In this document: positions 13,701 through 28,700 of the stretch, piece after piece
Layout of the letters: the number at the start of each line of letters is the position of its first letter
Position numbering within the stretch: position 1 is the first letter of the stretch
NCBI GenBank assembly: GCA_013396755.1
Contig: VWZF01001848.1
Coordinates: 434,001-498,000 of the forward strand
DNA: 64,000 nucleotides
Origin: Sclerurus mexicanus
Taxonomy: Eukaryota; Chordata; Aves; Passeriformes; Furnariidae
Direction: 5' to 3'
The notes under the pieces: model-generated
What the model saw: the letters and a program-made list of their open reading frames with translations, nothing else
The model's database searches: none
What the model was told of the DNA's origin: nothing
Made by a program: the position numbers and the translations under genes

Positions 13701-16700
13701 AGGGTGATGAGGTGAGGGTTAAGTAAAGCAACAAGGCACTGAAGACAGTACATTGCAGAAGCAGATTTGCTTGTCAGAAAAGGGGACATCATTGCCTATT
13801 TCCTACACATGTCCATGAGTCTAGCCCATCTTTTTTAGCCTTTTAAAAAAGTTTTTAATCAAGTCAACATTTTTATGAATGCCTGCCATTCAGATAATAA
13901 AGCTGAGTGAAATTCTATCATAAATTTTGTAAGAAGAAGCAATTAAAACAAACACCCAAAATACAAGAGAAGAAAGTGTTTTGTTTATAACTATTAGAGG
14001 CAGCACAAGCACTTCTGCAAGAAGAAAATGCGTTTAAGGGATCAAGTTCTTGTAGATGTTTCTGCATATGCCTTTTGCATTTAAAAAGCTATTTTCTACT
14101 ACTGTAAAGTGAAGAGTGTATTCCGAAGAATCTATTGTATCTCTCAATGCTCTCTGTTGCTTTCAATTATTTAAAGTGAGCTATTGTACTGTCACATTCA
14201 CTGAACCTTGACAATAGAGTTATGGCCAAAGCAGGGTTGTGATTAACTGGTAACACATTTCAAGTTCTTGTAAAGCATTTAGCGGAAGCAAAAAAGAAAA
14301 AAAAAAAAGGAAGAAAAAAAGAAAAAAGGAAAAAAACCACCAACCAAACAAAAAAACCAAAGCACTGAAAACCACTAGCATCTTGAAACTGGTTTCCGTG
14401 TTTTCTGTGTTCCCAAGAGAAGCACTGTGATTATGAATATGCTCCAATCACTTGCAAAGCAATATGACGTGCAGCTGTCTCTATATCCTCTGCTACAGCT
14501 TAAGTCTTCCACTTAATATAATGCCACTCAGCATAAAACTGCATTATAGCCTAAGTAAATACTGAATGGGCAAGGCCTATATGACACAGGAAAGTTTGTC
14601 CCGGACAGAACAGGAAAGTAGGTGACAAAAGCTCCCACCATCTCCCACCAAGGACAATGAAAGCAAAAAAATCAGGTAGACTCACAAAATGACAGAATTA
14701 TTTGGACTGGGAAAGACCTTTAAGCTCATTGAGTCTAACTGTGAAAGTAGTCCAGTACTTACCTTTGGCAAAGCTGGAAGAGAATACCCACAAAGAGCAC
14801 ATACACACGCTCTTTGGGAATAAATCACCACATCCAAACTTCTGTGAAGCAATTCTTACTGCAGAGCAGGCTTCTAAGATGCTACCCTTCTTTACTCCTT
14901 AGTTTATCTGCTCAGTGACTAATTTGGGCTTTAACTTTAGACAAAGAGCAAGGGTCCAGTAGCTGGAGAGGCTATGTCAGTGAAATTGTTTAGAGTGTGC
15001 CTTGAGCTAAGATGTGCAATTAAGTGCTGCTCAGAACCTATGTTACTGTTTATATATTAAATATAAATTCTGTGATTCTCTGAACTGGGTGCATTTGTTT
15101 TGTTGGATTAAAACAGTTGGTTCAGAATACAAGATACTGACTCACCTTTGGTTTTGATTTTTACAGCCTTTTGTTGCTTGAATTCTGTCCCGAGTATGTC
15201 ATAGAGAGCAGTTAATTCAATCAGTGCTAAAGAATAGACTTTCTTCATGTCCTGAGGGGCCAGGTCACCAATCTTTGTGGTACCTGTTTTGTCCTTCGGC
15301 AGTCTGAAATTCTAAAAGCAGAGATTTGCAGCAGGGTAAATAATCCAAGTCATGACAAATTACTTAGCTCAAAGGCTGTGCTTCCTTCAGGGCACAAACT
15401 TTCATTGTGAAGCCCGCTGTTACTGACTAAATCACAGGAAAATCCCCAGAGAGGTTGAAAAGCAGATGATCTTAAAACGATAGGAAGATTTACATTCCTG
15501 GTGACTTCTGGAGGTCACCTAATTCAACTGACTGCTCAAAGCAAGGCTAAATTCAAAGTCAGATTGGGTTGTGCTGTTCAAATTAATTTTGAAAACTCCC
15601 AGTAACTCCTGTGGGCACCTGTTTCAGTGTTGAATGCTCTCATGGGGACTTTCTTTGCTTTGCAAAACAAAATTTCTCCACTAGTCACTTGTGTCCGTTA
15701 CCTCTTGTCCTTTTACTTGGTACCTCCAAGCAGAGTCTGGCTTTGTCCTGCTGGTAACCACCTACTCACCCCTCCCACTTCTGCATCCTTTCCCAGTTTA
15801 TAGTGGAGAAAATGTCTGTCCATAAACAATCCTATGCATGTACAACTGGAATAGAAATTCCTCTGCACTTGTGGACACAAAATAAAATATTTGACTGCCA
15901 CCTAAATAATAATAAAGGGGTTCTCAGGGAAGGGGGATATTTTACGGCTCATTTCTACTGCACTAAATGCTCAGAGGCTGCAGTCAGAGATCAGTATAAG
16001 GAATTTAGTTGAAAGGGTGAGGGAGAGGGACTTCCCAGCTCACTAAGCTTTCTAACTACATCTCACACCAGCAGGATTCTAAGGAAGTCTCTTGCCAGTG
16101 CCTGACATTAGCAGTGCACATGAATCAAAGCAGGAAGGTTGACAAGACTTTCTTCCATTTGCAAAGATGTATTATACTCCAGAATTATTTTCTCCTTCTA
16201 CGCAAACCCAGCAATAGCACAGATAAATTGGTGGTTATGGTCCATGACTACAAGGGCACATACTGAAACATAATTTACCAATGGTGGATATGTAGCCATT
16301 TCCCACCTTGAGCTTTCATTGACTTGCACAAACATGACTTTAAAAGTAGCTGCCAATGACAAAGGTGTAACAAATAAAATACAAACTGTAGAATTAAATA
16401 GGTAACTCCATTTTCCTATCATTTTGCAGCTCCTTTTATCACTGAAAAAGAAACCCCATAGTGATAATATTGAGCAATCCTTCACAAGCCTAGCTAGAAG
16501 CAGACCTAATGTATGTATTATCCATATATATATATATGCATGCATATATACAGAAGTTAGAGTATACCTTTCATCTCCTTGTTATAGGTTGCATTAGAGA
16601 AACATGACTCAAACACTTTAGAATCCATTTCTAAATATCCATTAGTGTCTGGTTTATAATGTTTAAACTAGGATACATTGGGTAATTACTACTTGAAGAA

Positions 16701-19700
16701 CTGCACATGTCCTTATCTAAATTAAGTGTTTGAAGAACTGTGAAACATTACTTCAGAAACTGTGTTTACTCAGACATGTTTGCATACAATGTTGGGGGGG
16801 GGGGGGGAAAAAAAAAAAAAAAAAAAAGAATTTTTCACTCCAGTCATTAGTTTATAGGTCATACATAACTGCATGTTCCTGAACTGTTAGGCAGAGAGAG
16901 ATCCTCAAAGAGATTTCTAAGGATCAACAACAAAATCCCTTGGAGAATTTTCTTTTGTATTTATATGGATTCATTCAGAAAGAGACATTTTTTATTAAGA
17001 GCTGGGGGAAAAAAAAGTGACTTCAAACTACTCCTTAATTTCCTGCCATTTGATTTCCTAGACCATTCTGTTCTTCGTTTTCATCCCTCACCTACCTGCA
17101 TTGGATAACTGCATAAGGTTTCTACAGGCATCCACCAATCCTTTTTAATTGACAACAGAGTTTCTTATTACAGAGGTAAAGCAACTCACCTCAGATAACA
17201 TAAAAAAAAGGTGTAAACAAATGCAGAAAGGACACATTTTGTGTATGACTACCACTGAACCGTTAATCCAGCTTAATATTACCAGTTCATCATTGCTTAC
17301 ATATAGAGTGCATTTTGTCAGACAATGACATAAATTACTTTAAAAGTACTTATTTCCATGTTATTGAGAATACTATTCCTAAAAAAAATTAGTTATCTTG
17401 AGAAGCTCTACCTCCACAAAGCTGAATCTGACAACATTCTAATAAAAACAAAGCGGAAAAATTAGGAGACACCTACCGGGAGAAGAGTGTCACCCCCTCC
17501 ACCCTTGTACATATTGCCTGCTGAGCTGTCTTTGAGATTAGCTGCCTGTTCTGCAAATGGTATTTCCAAATTGATGTCAGTGTCCGAAGATGGCATGTCT
17601 TCAAGCGGGCTCTTCTGCTCATCTGTTCCAAGATTGAACTGTGGACCTGAAAACACCATAAAAAAACCCTAAACATCAACAGCAACACAAGTGAGCATGA
17701 CTCAAAGCATACGAGTAAGTTTTAAACCAATTGGAAGTAATTGCCGTGTAAGGGATGGACTTTCTGGTTGCAACTTCACTGTTTTCTGCATTTTTTTATG
17801 TCAGTTGAAAATTCAGCTTCTGATAAGGGTTCAGCTTTTGTAGGTTTTCTTCAATAATTTTGCCAAGGCATAGTGTTTCCTCCTATTTATCTATTAGGAA
17901 AAGATAGAGCAATCCACCTCAAACAAACATCAGATTCCCAGAATCTTGCAGAGCCAGAAAGCTTTGGCCTAAGATGGCTTTCTTGCCATCAAACACTGTC
18001 CAGCCTCAAAGACTGTAATATTCTGTAACCAAATCATCAAATATTTCTGCTTTGAAAATTACAAAAAGCAAAAGAGAATGCGTCCGCTATGAACCAAAGC
18101 ATTAACATCTGGGAATAACAGGGATTGTACAGATCATATCTTTGTTCCATCACTCTTGCCCTCACCTCAGTCTGAGAAGTCTTCATTCCTCAAAACTGTT
18201 TGGGCATGTTTTCATGATAGGACTAGATACACAACAATGGTCTTACTTCTTTTTCTTTGTTCCTTAAGGGAATCAAACACTAGACTAATTCAGAACTTTT
18301 GTTAGAAAAAATGAAGAAGCAAAAAAAGGGAGAGGCAGTTCTGCTTTTAGAAAAAGAAGTTGTCCAATTTCACAGTAAATCAACCATTGCTTTTCAGGCT
18401 GAAGTTAAAATATATCATGAAAGAAGCAAAAAGAAAATTGTATATTGTAAATAACACTATTTAATACAAAGCATCAAAGACGGTTTAGCCCAAGAAAGAT
18501 TTCCATCCCTCCGCCATCTCTCTCATGATGTGATATTTCTAAAAGGATACACCAAGGACTAGGTTCCTTGTACAAGACATTACAGAACCACAGAATCATA
18601 GGTTTTCAGGCTTCAGCACTACAAAAACTTAAGTCATAGAATCAATTAGGTTAGAAAAGACCTTTGAGGTCATGAAGTCCAACCTATGACCAAACACCAC
18701 CTTGTCAACTAGACCATGGCACTAAGTGCCACAACCACAACCTTAAATACCTCCAGGGACAGTGACTCCACCACCTCTCTGTGCAGTCCGTTCCAATATC
18801 TAATCACCCTTTCTGTGAAGAACTTCATCCTAACGTCCAACCTAGTGTGGCTTAAGACTGTGCCCTCTTGTTCTATCGCTTGTTGCCTGTGAGAACAGGA
18901 TGATCCACACCTGGCTATAACCTCCTGTCAGGTAGTTGTAGAGAGTAATAAGGTGTCCTGATCCGCCTCCTCTCCAGGCTGAACAACCTCAGCTCCCTCA
19001 GCCATTCCTCAGAGGATGCACACTCCAGAACCTTCACCAGCTCCGTTGCCCTTTTCTGGACTCACTCCAGCACCTCAATGTCTTTCCTGAATTGAGGGGC
19101 TCAGAACTGGACACAGTACAGAAGGTGCAGCCTCACCAGTGTTGAATACAGAGCACTAGGCCTTTCCTACACATTCCTAGTCCTGTTGGCCACATTATTC
19201 CTGACACAGGCCAGGATGCCAGTGGCCTTCTTGGCCACTGGGGCACACTGCTGGATCATGTTCAGCCGACTGTCAACCAGCACCCCCAGGTCCTTTTCCA
19301 CTGAGCCACTTTCCAGCCACTCTGTCCCCAGCCTGTAGCATGACATGGGGTTGTTGTGATCAAAGTATAGGACTTGAACCATTGGTCTCAGCTCACTGAT
19401 CCAGCCTGTCCAGGTTCCTGGGCAGAACTTTCATACCCTACAGCAGATTGACACTCCAAACCAACTTGATGTTGTCCACAAATTTGCTAATGGTAGTCTC
19501 AATCCTCTCATCCCGTTCATCAATAAAGACAAACAGGACTGGGCCCAACCAGGGGACATCACTAGTGACTGGATGCCAACGGGGTTCAGCACCCTTCACC
19601 ACTACTCTCTGGGCCCAGCCATCCAGCCAATTCTTAGCCCAGCAGAGTACACCTGTCCAAGCCTTGGGCTGCCCGCTTTTTCAGGAGCATGGGATGGGAA

Positions 19701-22700
19701 ATGGTGTCAAAGGCTTTGCTGAAGTCCAGGTAGACCACATCCACAACCTTCCCCTCTCATCCACCAGATGGGTCATCTGGTCATAAAAGGAAATCAGGTT
19801 GGTCAGGCAGGACCTGCCTTTCCTAAACCTGTGCTGGCTGGGTCTGATCCCTTGGTTGTCCCATATATGCGTGTGATCACACTCAAGATGATCTGCTCCA
19901 TAACTTTGCTGGGCACCGAGGTCAGGCTAACAGGCCTGTAGTTCCCTGGATCTTCCTTCCCTTCTTATGGATGGGTGTCACGCTTGTCAACTTCCAGTCA
20001 CCTGGGACACCCCGGTGAACCAGGACTGATGATAAATGACAGAGAACAGATTGGTGAGCTCTTCTGCCAGCTGCCTCATCACCCTAGGATGAATCCCATC
20101 CAGTCCCAGAGACTTGTGAGCATCCAAGTGGCTCATCAGGTCACTAATTACTTCCTCCTGGATTACAGACGATCCATGCTGCTCCTTGTCCCTGTCTACC
20201 AGCTCAGGGGGCCAGCTGTCCTGAGGATAACTGGTCTTACTGTTGAAGACCGAGGCAAAGAAGGTGTTAAGTACTTAAGTTTTAACTCAGTTTTGGTGAC
20301 AATATTGTCCCCCATATCCAATAAAGAATGGAGGTTTTCCTTGCCCCTCCTTTTGCTATTAATGTATTTATAAAAGCACTTTTTATTATCCTTTAGAGAA
20401 GTGGCCAGATTAACTTCTAATTGAGCTTTCACCTCTCTAATTTTCTTTCTGCATGATCTAATGACACCCTTAAACACTTCCAGCAATTCTGTGAGAAGGA
20501 GAATAAAACATTTTCAAATTTTGCCTGTTTTGTGTGTTACTCATTACTTGCTTTTTTCCAGAGTGGCTTCTGCTCACTTTCCACAGATGCCAAATTGCCT
20601 AGGGCATACGCTAAAGATTAAGCTGATCCTGAAACCAGAGCTGCTCCTTTTGGTAAAGAGATATATGTGAGTCCCCAGTAAGCAAACACATCCAAGGTCA
20701 AATTCATTCCTGACTCCGATCTTTGGCCTCCCTGTGTGTATATGCGTATATATCATGTAAACTGTTTAATGCAACCGAACTGAATGAAAACAGTTCCCCG
20801 TCCCCCCAAGACTTTTGTCATGCTAATGCAGCCTATACGTGACCTACATACTTTCTACCAGCCTAGGAGGGATCTGGTGTTAACAAACAAAAAAGCAGGA
20901 GCTCCTATTTCAGTCCTCTGGTCATATTAAGGTGCTGTGTAAAGCAGATGTCTTGGTAATGCTGTGCACATTTTAAAGGTCTGTAGATTTTGCTGTTGTG
21001 GGGAGTTTCCTCTTGGTGGTATAGCCTTGCTTCTATTGTTGTGCGTTCCTTAACCAGGCAGCAGCTGTAAGAGGAAGTAGCTTTGATGTTCTGCCAACCT
21101 GCCAACTACATGCAATATTTCACAAGAGAAATGCAAATGTGATACATAAAATGTAAATATTGTCTATGAGAATGTGGAAACCATATTTTACATGAGTTCT
21201 ATGCCCTTTCTTTGGTTCACAGAGCTATTTAAAGATCACATAAAATGATGTGAATTCTTCAGGAATAAGACAAGGAAACATCGCAAGTGTCAACCTTGCT
21301 ATTTCCCAGTTTTGCTAGGGAATCTAGCAATGGAGCTGTGCTGATAGATCTTAATTTATACTCAGAAAGGTAGAACAACTTTTTTTTGATGGACAAAGCA
21401 CTTCTCTAAAATGCTAGTTCATAGATGATTATGAATAGAAAATAAACTTTGTAATCATTTCACTGACACTCACTTCAGCTAGAGGTTCCTCATTTATCAT
21501 GTAAAATGAAAAGCAAAAATAAACTCTTTGACTAAAAAACACAACCACATTTCAGTCGTTTTCCCTATCAAGAAGCAAACATCACTGTTCTTTACCCTCA
21601 TATTACACACTGTACACACAAGTCCTTCATCCATTTTCTAGATCACTATGTTTTCAAGTTGCCCTTATACAGAGGTTTTATCCATCATTGTTCCGTTGGA
21701 GCTAATCCTGTGTTCAGAAAGACAACTGCAGTCTCACAGTAAACTGACTTTTGCTGCTATGCTATTTAAACTAATGAATATTTAGCTTTGCATCTGTTTT
21801 ATTCTTTCCTTTTTACTTCTTGAGAGGTCTCAACCAACATGGCATTTTTTTTGCATCCATGGAACATATTGCTAGCTTTACAGACCATTAGTGAGTGTCA
21901 TGGATTGTTAAATGTCTTGAGAGCTTAACACATGATTCTGAATTTTCTTTTTATTTCCTATAGACATACTCCATACCTATATGAAACAAAGGCACTTAAA
22001 GCCAGTAAGTAAGGGTCCTTCCAAAAAACTTGAGGTATGCATCTACAAACAAAAAGTCTAAGGAACTCATTAAACTATTCTGGTTTTTGATTAGGCAGTA
22101 AGAAGAAAAATGTAATGGTTTTATATTATTCTGTGAGTTTGCATATTCTATTCAGTCAAGAAACAAGGTGTGTCAGACCGGTAAGAAAGGAGAAACGAGC
22201 AAAGGTTCACAGGGCCCAGGTATGCTCTAAGGGCAAACAACTAACATCTTCAGTCTGGCAGAAGCACTTGGGAACACAGCATTCAAATATCCAATTAGGA
22301 ACAGAGTCATCACTTTTGGACTATGGCCAAAAAAGAGTCATTTATGACTCATAAAGAGTCATTTAATGTATCTCAATTTAAGCTCTTTTTAATAATGTCT
22401 GAGATGATGTTACACTTTTTCAGGTAAAAGTGGGACTACTCTGCCAAAGAGGGTTTCCATTTTAAAATAATGTCTTTGGATTTGGATTTCATAAATATTT
22501 AGTACCTCTGAAACATCAGGCACTGTTTAGTTTTTGCCTTAAATTCATTCACAGTTTGTATAACACTAATTTGCTCATCATTCTGGAGGAAAGATCACAG
22601 CAGAGCACTGAAACAGGTGCGGTGCTTTTAACACCACCAAACTTCCGTGGTTTGACTGCAAATTGAACTGATTTTTCCCTCCTGCTCCAATCTTGGGAGC

Positions 22701-25700
22701 AGAGCCCACTTTAACATGTTGACAAGAGCAGAAGTGTATCAGGATGTAAGCAGGCTGCATTTGCCATCCATATCACAATCTGTGCTGAGAAAAGCTAGCA
22801 TATGGGATTTGCCTCTCACAACTTCCCATTTCTGAAAGGTTCATCAGGGCCACTGGGAAAAAAAGAACCAGATGTGATAAAAACTCTATAATAATTGCTT
22901 GGTAATTTTCCAGCTCTGAATCCTACAGTGAAGTTTATTGACACAAGCACCAGGCAACTCTTCCTTCCCTTGTGCTGAACCAGCAGTCTGGCAGTCCTCC
23001 TAATTTTTTACTGTTCTTACTGGAGTGAGGTTTGCTGAGAGGGAAGGACGGAGGGAAAAACACACTTTTGGAAACACGCAGATTTGGTGCTATTCAGGAC
23101 TGGTTTATACTGATCTCTTCCACTTCAATTACCATGTACATCCTGTACTGTCTGTTGCTGTTTTCCAAGTCTAGTCCTGAAGTAACAATTTCACCAAAAT
23201 ACTACTGGTCAGTATTCTACATCTAGTGCAGAATTTTATTTGGTGGCTTAATTACAGATAACTAACTTGCAGTAGGGAACTTGGGCCACCTGCTTTAAGT
23301 GGCTATAAGGGTTCAGTCTAAAACCTATGTGTTATCCAGTCCTCCAGAAGAAGAAAAAAACCCCAACATATAAACAAAGCAGAATAACAATGCATCTTAA
23401 AGTTTAAAAGGCTGCCAGTATCTACAGTGGTGGGTATGGTGGTATACCAGACATAGTGCAACCCCTACTTTGAAGAAACCTGCGATGATGTAGAACAGCC
23501 ACCCTTTTATTATTGGATCTGAAGATCAGCAGAAAGTCTTTCATCAAGATTCATACTCTCAAAACAGAAACTACAGAATCAACTAAGGACCTCCGTGATG
23601 CTCTATCCTGGCAGTGAGAGGAAGGGGTTTTCTGTCGGTACTGCACCCCTCTATGTGATCACATGCCACTGAACACAACTCAGTCCTACAGACACAGAAT
23701 ATTTCCTTTTCATTTTCCTTAAATATCTTTTTTCTTCCATCCCTGTTTTTCTTTTAATTTGACCTGCATATATATAGCCAGTTCTCACTTCTTTTTATGT
23801 TTTTAGTCCATTTGCATTTATTCTTTTGTATGCACTGATGAGCTTACATATGCTGCTTCATTTCCTGTACTGTACAGCAGAGACAGACCAGAAGGGATAA
23901 ATTAGGGATCAGAAAAGACCTAAGCATAAGCTACGAGAGGAGACCTCTCCCAGACAGCTTGATTATAAGATGATCCCTGGTAATACACCAGGTCTCTCAG
24001 ATTGCTCGAATGACACTATCTACAGCCACACTTAAAATTTTACACCCTAACAATGAAGTCCAGAACAGGTTTCTCATTAGAATTTAATTTTATTTTGTTG
24101 AAAAGTTACTTGAAATATGGACCCATGTAGCAGCTTGTGTAGAAAGCCTACAAACCAAAAGGAAAAATAAAACAAAAACAAAGAAGAAAGTCATTTGGCA
24201 TTACCTTTTGTTCCATCATGTGTTTCATTTTTGTTTTCACTTGTTCTCACAGTTGAGGGTTCACTTCCATCACAGACCTAGGAAGGAACAATAAATATGC
24301 ATGTCTATAAAACCTAAATGCATGGTTGTAGAAACTCCTTTGACTCTGTACAGGATTAAAACACACACTCCTGCAATTCAGGGGTATTTCAGTAGAAAAC
24401 CCTTCGCCAAAGTCTAAGGGGATCTGAAGTCCAGGTAATTAAAAAAGAAGTAATTAAGTCAATTCCTCCTCTTCCTAGAAGGCTAAGTGGGTGAAAGACT
24501 TAATTTTCCAGAGTAGTGACAAAGAATAAGAAAACACAGTCTTTGACCCGAACCCATAGTTTGCACTGGAAAGGATATGGAAAGGGAATCTGGAGATATT
24601 GTGACTGACTCAAATGCCCAAATGCCCAAATTCCTTTCACTTGCAAAACCTTACATAGCTACCTCCCCTACAGAGCAATCTCATCCCTTTTGCAGGGTGG
24701 CCTGACATCAACATCTGTGCTTTCAGCTTAGATTCCCAACAGCAAAACAAGGAACTTTGAAGAGATGACAAAACGGAAAAGGATTTGAACCATTCCCTCC
24801 CTTCCACAATGATGCCCTATCTAGTCACAAGATGTGACACATTCCTTGAACCAGATGATTCCTACTATAAACAAAAATATTTCAGAAGATGTAGAAAAAT
24901 CTATGTCCATATATATATGAATATACATATACCCATATACATTTTTACCCACATATTATTTTTATTATCCTTTTGGCAACTCCAATTAGCAACAAATGCT
25001 TAGCACTCTGGATTTATAATTGTATTTTACTCAAGCAATTTGTAACTCCCTACTTACTGAGAAGAAAAATTCAAGTTTTAAAGATTTCTCTTGTCAGCAT
25101 AATCTGTATATTGACTTTTTTCTTTTCGACCTTAAATCAGGGATTTTGAGAGGAGGAAGAAAATAGCACAACTACCCAAAAAATTACTCCTGTTTCACAA
25201 AGCAGCAGAAGCAGATTGGGAATCTATCACGGTACCAAAAGCATAGCTTCTCTTTGTGAATATGGCAGGAAGTTTAGGAGAAACATCAACACAGTGGATG
25301 TGTTGATGTAAAACATCAACACTATTGTTTTACCTTTCCTCCTGCTCTCCTCCAGATGAAGGGAGGTTACAGGATTTTCGGAGGCTATTGTTATACTGGA
25401 ATGACTTAATACAGCTGCAGATGGCTTCAGTCCTCTTTTGTTACATAAAAAGCTTTCTAATGATGGGAAAGTAGCAAAGTACTAAGACAAGTTACTTAGG
25501 GAGGTTGTAAAAGCTACTTCCCTTCAGGCTTTCTGTGACAGATTAGATGAATAACCACAAGCAATGATTTCTGACTACTTATCTTGCTTTGGAGAAAGGA
25601 ATGCAGTACAGGTTTGAAGGCCTACACTTGTTTTACTTTATTTCTGTCAACGAGACAGGTTTAAAAGAATTTCTTTTCTATTATTTCTATATTTTAAAAA

Positions 25701-28700
25701 TATTTTAACCATCTGCATTTATGCAGTTCTTAAATTGCTTCAATCATTTGTCTGCTTGCACCACTCACTGATGGCTTCAATATCAAAACATTTAGCTTAA
25801 GAGACACAGAAGTCTACTAACACTGTGACATAGGATTTTCAAACATTACAGTATGTAGCTTAAATACAGGAACATGAGTATTTGTTATGCTTTACTGAAA
25901 TAACATTCTTGAAAGAGAAATTATACTGTTTTAAGTTATATAATATTTTACCTGAATTGCTCTGCTACTAGATCTTGTAATTTTTAGGTAGAGTCAATTA
26001 CAAATAAGATCCTGAAAAGCTCTTATGGAGTTAACACCCCTTCTGCAACCACATGCAAAGCAGGACAGTGAAAGGGAAGTTGTGCCTCCAGAACACACAC
26101 TTGAGCTTACAAACTGCTACCACTCCCACCACATTTCACTTCGACTGAATTTGAAAGCAGCTGAAGGAGAAGCTGTGGAGGGAAGGATGAAGTTAAATCC
26201 CCTCAAAATTCACCATGCTTTCCACCACCACTACCAAGGCACTGAATGGCAGCATCAGCAGTGAGAACAACAGACAGAGCTGAGGCCAGGCACACTCGTC
26301 ACGTATGTCCATCAGGTCATAGTCTTCTTACGGCTGAAGCTGTCAGTGCTCTGTGGGAGCAGACAGGACATATACCCTTTTCCACAGAAAAGAAATTCTA
26401 ATCACAGTCTCCATTTCCCTCCTTTCCCTTTCCTGCATATGGCAGAACTCTGTTCAATATCCCGTGAGAGGAAACTGAAAGCTTTATGACCTGTCAGAGC
26501 AACTTCCCATACACAGTTTAACAACACAGGGACACAGGGAGTTAGTATGGGGTTTAAGCCCTCAGTTGATAAGCATAAAGATCTAGACAAAACCAAGAAG
26601 GTTAGGTTCATGTCCCCTTTTTTCATTTAAAAAAAAAAAAAAAAGGAAAAAGAAACAAGAGTAAGTAAGAGCTACTACGACCCAAGGTAAAAGTGGGCTT
26701 TTGGTAGCTATTTGGATGATTGTTGTCATGAGTTTGCATCTGCATGAAAATTAATTCAGATTAGTATCTTCACCATGAAGCAGTTGTTTTATTCATTACT
26801 TTTAAGTAATACAAGACCAATATAACACACTTTTTTTTTTTTTTACGTACTAAAATCACTTAATGCAATGTCAAGTCTGGATGAACACCATTCCTGTAAA
26901 TTTAGTGAAAAATTCCCTTGGAAATCAGTGAGAAGTTAGACACAAATCTTCTGGAAATATCCCTTTTCTGTGTCACTCTCCTCTCCCCCCACCCCTACAT
27001 ATTCCTCTTCTCTCTGCCAGAATCAAACAAAACAAGAGAGGAACTTACTTTTCCCTTTGAGTCATTTTGTAGCCTAAAGATATCTCTGACATCAGGAATC
27101 TGGTGCTGCTTATTTTTTTTCCTCAGTGTTTGTGTGACAGTCTCTACTCGCTTTTCCACTGCTGCTTTCTGGGTTCGGGTCAGTGTGGATATAAACACCA
27201 TGCTTTCCTGGGAGTCGCCAGAGCTCTCTCCAAACAGATTTGACAGACCTGCCTCCTTCAGCCATTCTTCTTCCAGTTCTCCTTCTGAGCAAGTCAAAGA
27301 GAAAAAGGTATAAACATTGGCTTTAGAGTACTGACAAGCACATTGGATGTTACTGACATGATATAGTTAATGTAATTCCCAGGGAAAGTACTAAGGGGAT
27401 ATACAGTAAGAACAATTACTTACACTATCAGGACTTAGAAAGAAAGCTATTGTTTCTAAAGAGCTTCAAAAGCTTTTAAAATAGTTAATCCAATACAGAT
27501 TGCTATGTGGCAATCTTTATAATGATCTACAGTACTTCTATTAAATCATATACCATTTTATAAATGCACCTAGAAATAAATTTGTATGGGGAATTCTGAA
27601 AGCCTCTGATCATCTTCATTGATTTTTAGTTCAATACTCAATCTTTTTCCCTCCCTTACTGACATGGTTCTGCCCACTTTTCTTGATACATTAATCCTAC
27701 AGCCCTCCAGTAGTTCAATTTAATGAAGGACAAACCAGACTAGAAGAGTTACCTTAATGCTATTTTTCCATTAGTTCTTATGACATGGTCTCCAGCTGTC
27801 TGACAGCCCACAAAACAATTTTTGCTTTAGTCTTATAGCTGATAATGTATCCTTTATTGACAGATCATTGGACACAAAAGATGAGAAAGCTACTGAATAC
27901 TGTCACTGATGGCAAAACTTCAGCTTCTGAAACCTGTATCTCTCTAATGATATTTTCTTTAAAAGTTTCATCTGTAGCAGCTGAGGTTGTGCTGAATGGC
28001 AACAACCCACTCAAATGTTCAAGAAACATTTCCATTTATCAGATATATTAAAGTACTCTAATTTTGGCATGTCTCCTTCACTATTGACTGCAGTTTCATG
28101 CTGTGCCCCATCCAAGTGGGCACCTGAATATTAACAGCATTCAGAAAACACGCAACAAATTGTACGTATGGATTTTGCTATGGTTGTGCAGCCAAATCCT
28201 GAGCCTCTGACAAAACTCTCTCAGATTTTATCAGGGCTGGAAAGAAGGGCTACATCCATTCTCCAGAGCAGCTGTGAGCAAGGTACATCTCATCTGTCCC
28301 CTGCCTTGCCTTTGCATGGCCATGTTTCAAGCAAGCCCCCACCCAGGCAGGCCCATTGGCCAGGTACAGCATCCCACACAGGATCAGGAGTACTTGTACC
28401 CAAGCAAGATGCTGCACATCAGGCAAGGTGTGGGGCACAGCAACATATGCTTGATCTGATAACTCAACTGTGCTCACTTGGGCTTCATTCCAGAATTAGC
28501 TGTGGTAACTAAGGGGAAGCAGGCTATATTTAAAAAAAAAAAAAAAGAAGAAGAAAAAAAAATGGAAATGGTGGGGTTTGGGGTGCAGAGCCTAAAGGCA
28601 TAGCCACACTAGTCAGCTGGAGTAGGAGAAGAGGCTCATGCACTGCAGGACAATGGGCTCTGCCTCACAGCTCCATCAGGTACCCTGCTCCCTGGGCACA

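Larger units (their letters stand above)
12400..15145 (-). other. ARHGAP18: Intron 6
   Basis: 2746-bp intron containing the A-rich tract at 14289 and a short CR1 end fragment at 14680. Confidence 0.9.
15312..17476 (-). other. ARHGAP18: Intron 5
   Basis: 2165-bp intron containing a CR1 fragment close to exon 6 and the G14-A20 tract. Confidence 0.9.

Noticed and set aside
26918..27313. 131-codon plus-strand frame
   Set aside because: It is the antisense shadow of exon 3.
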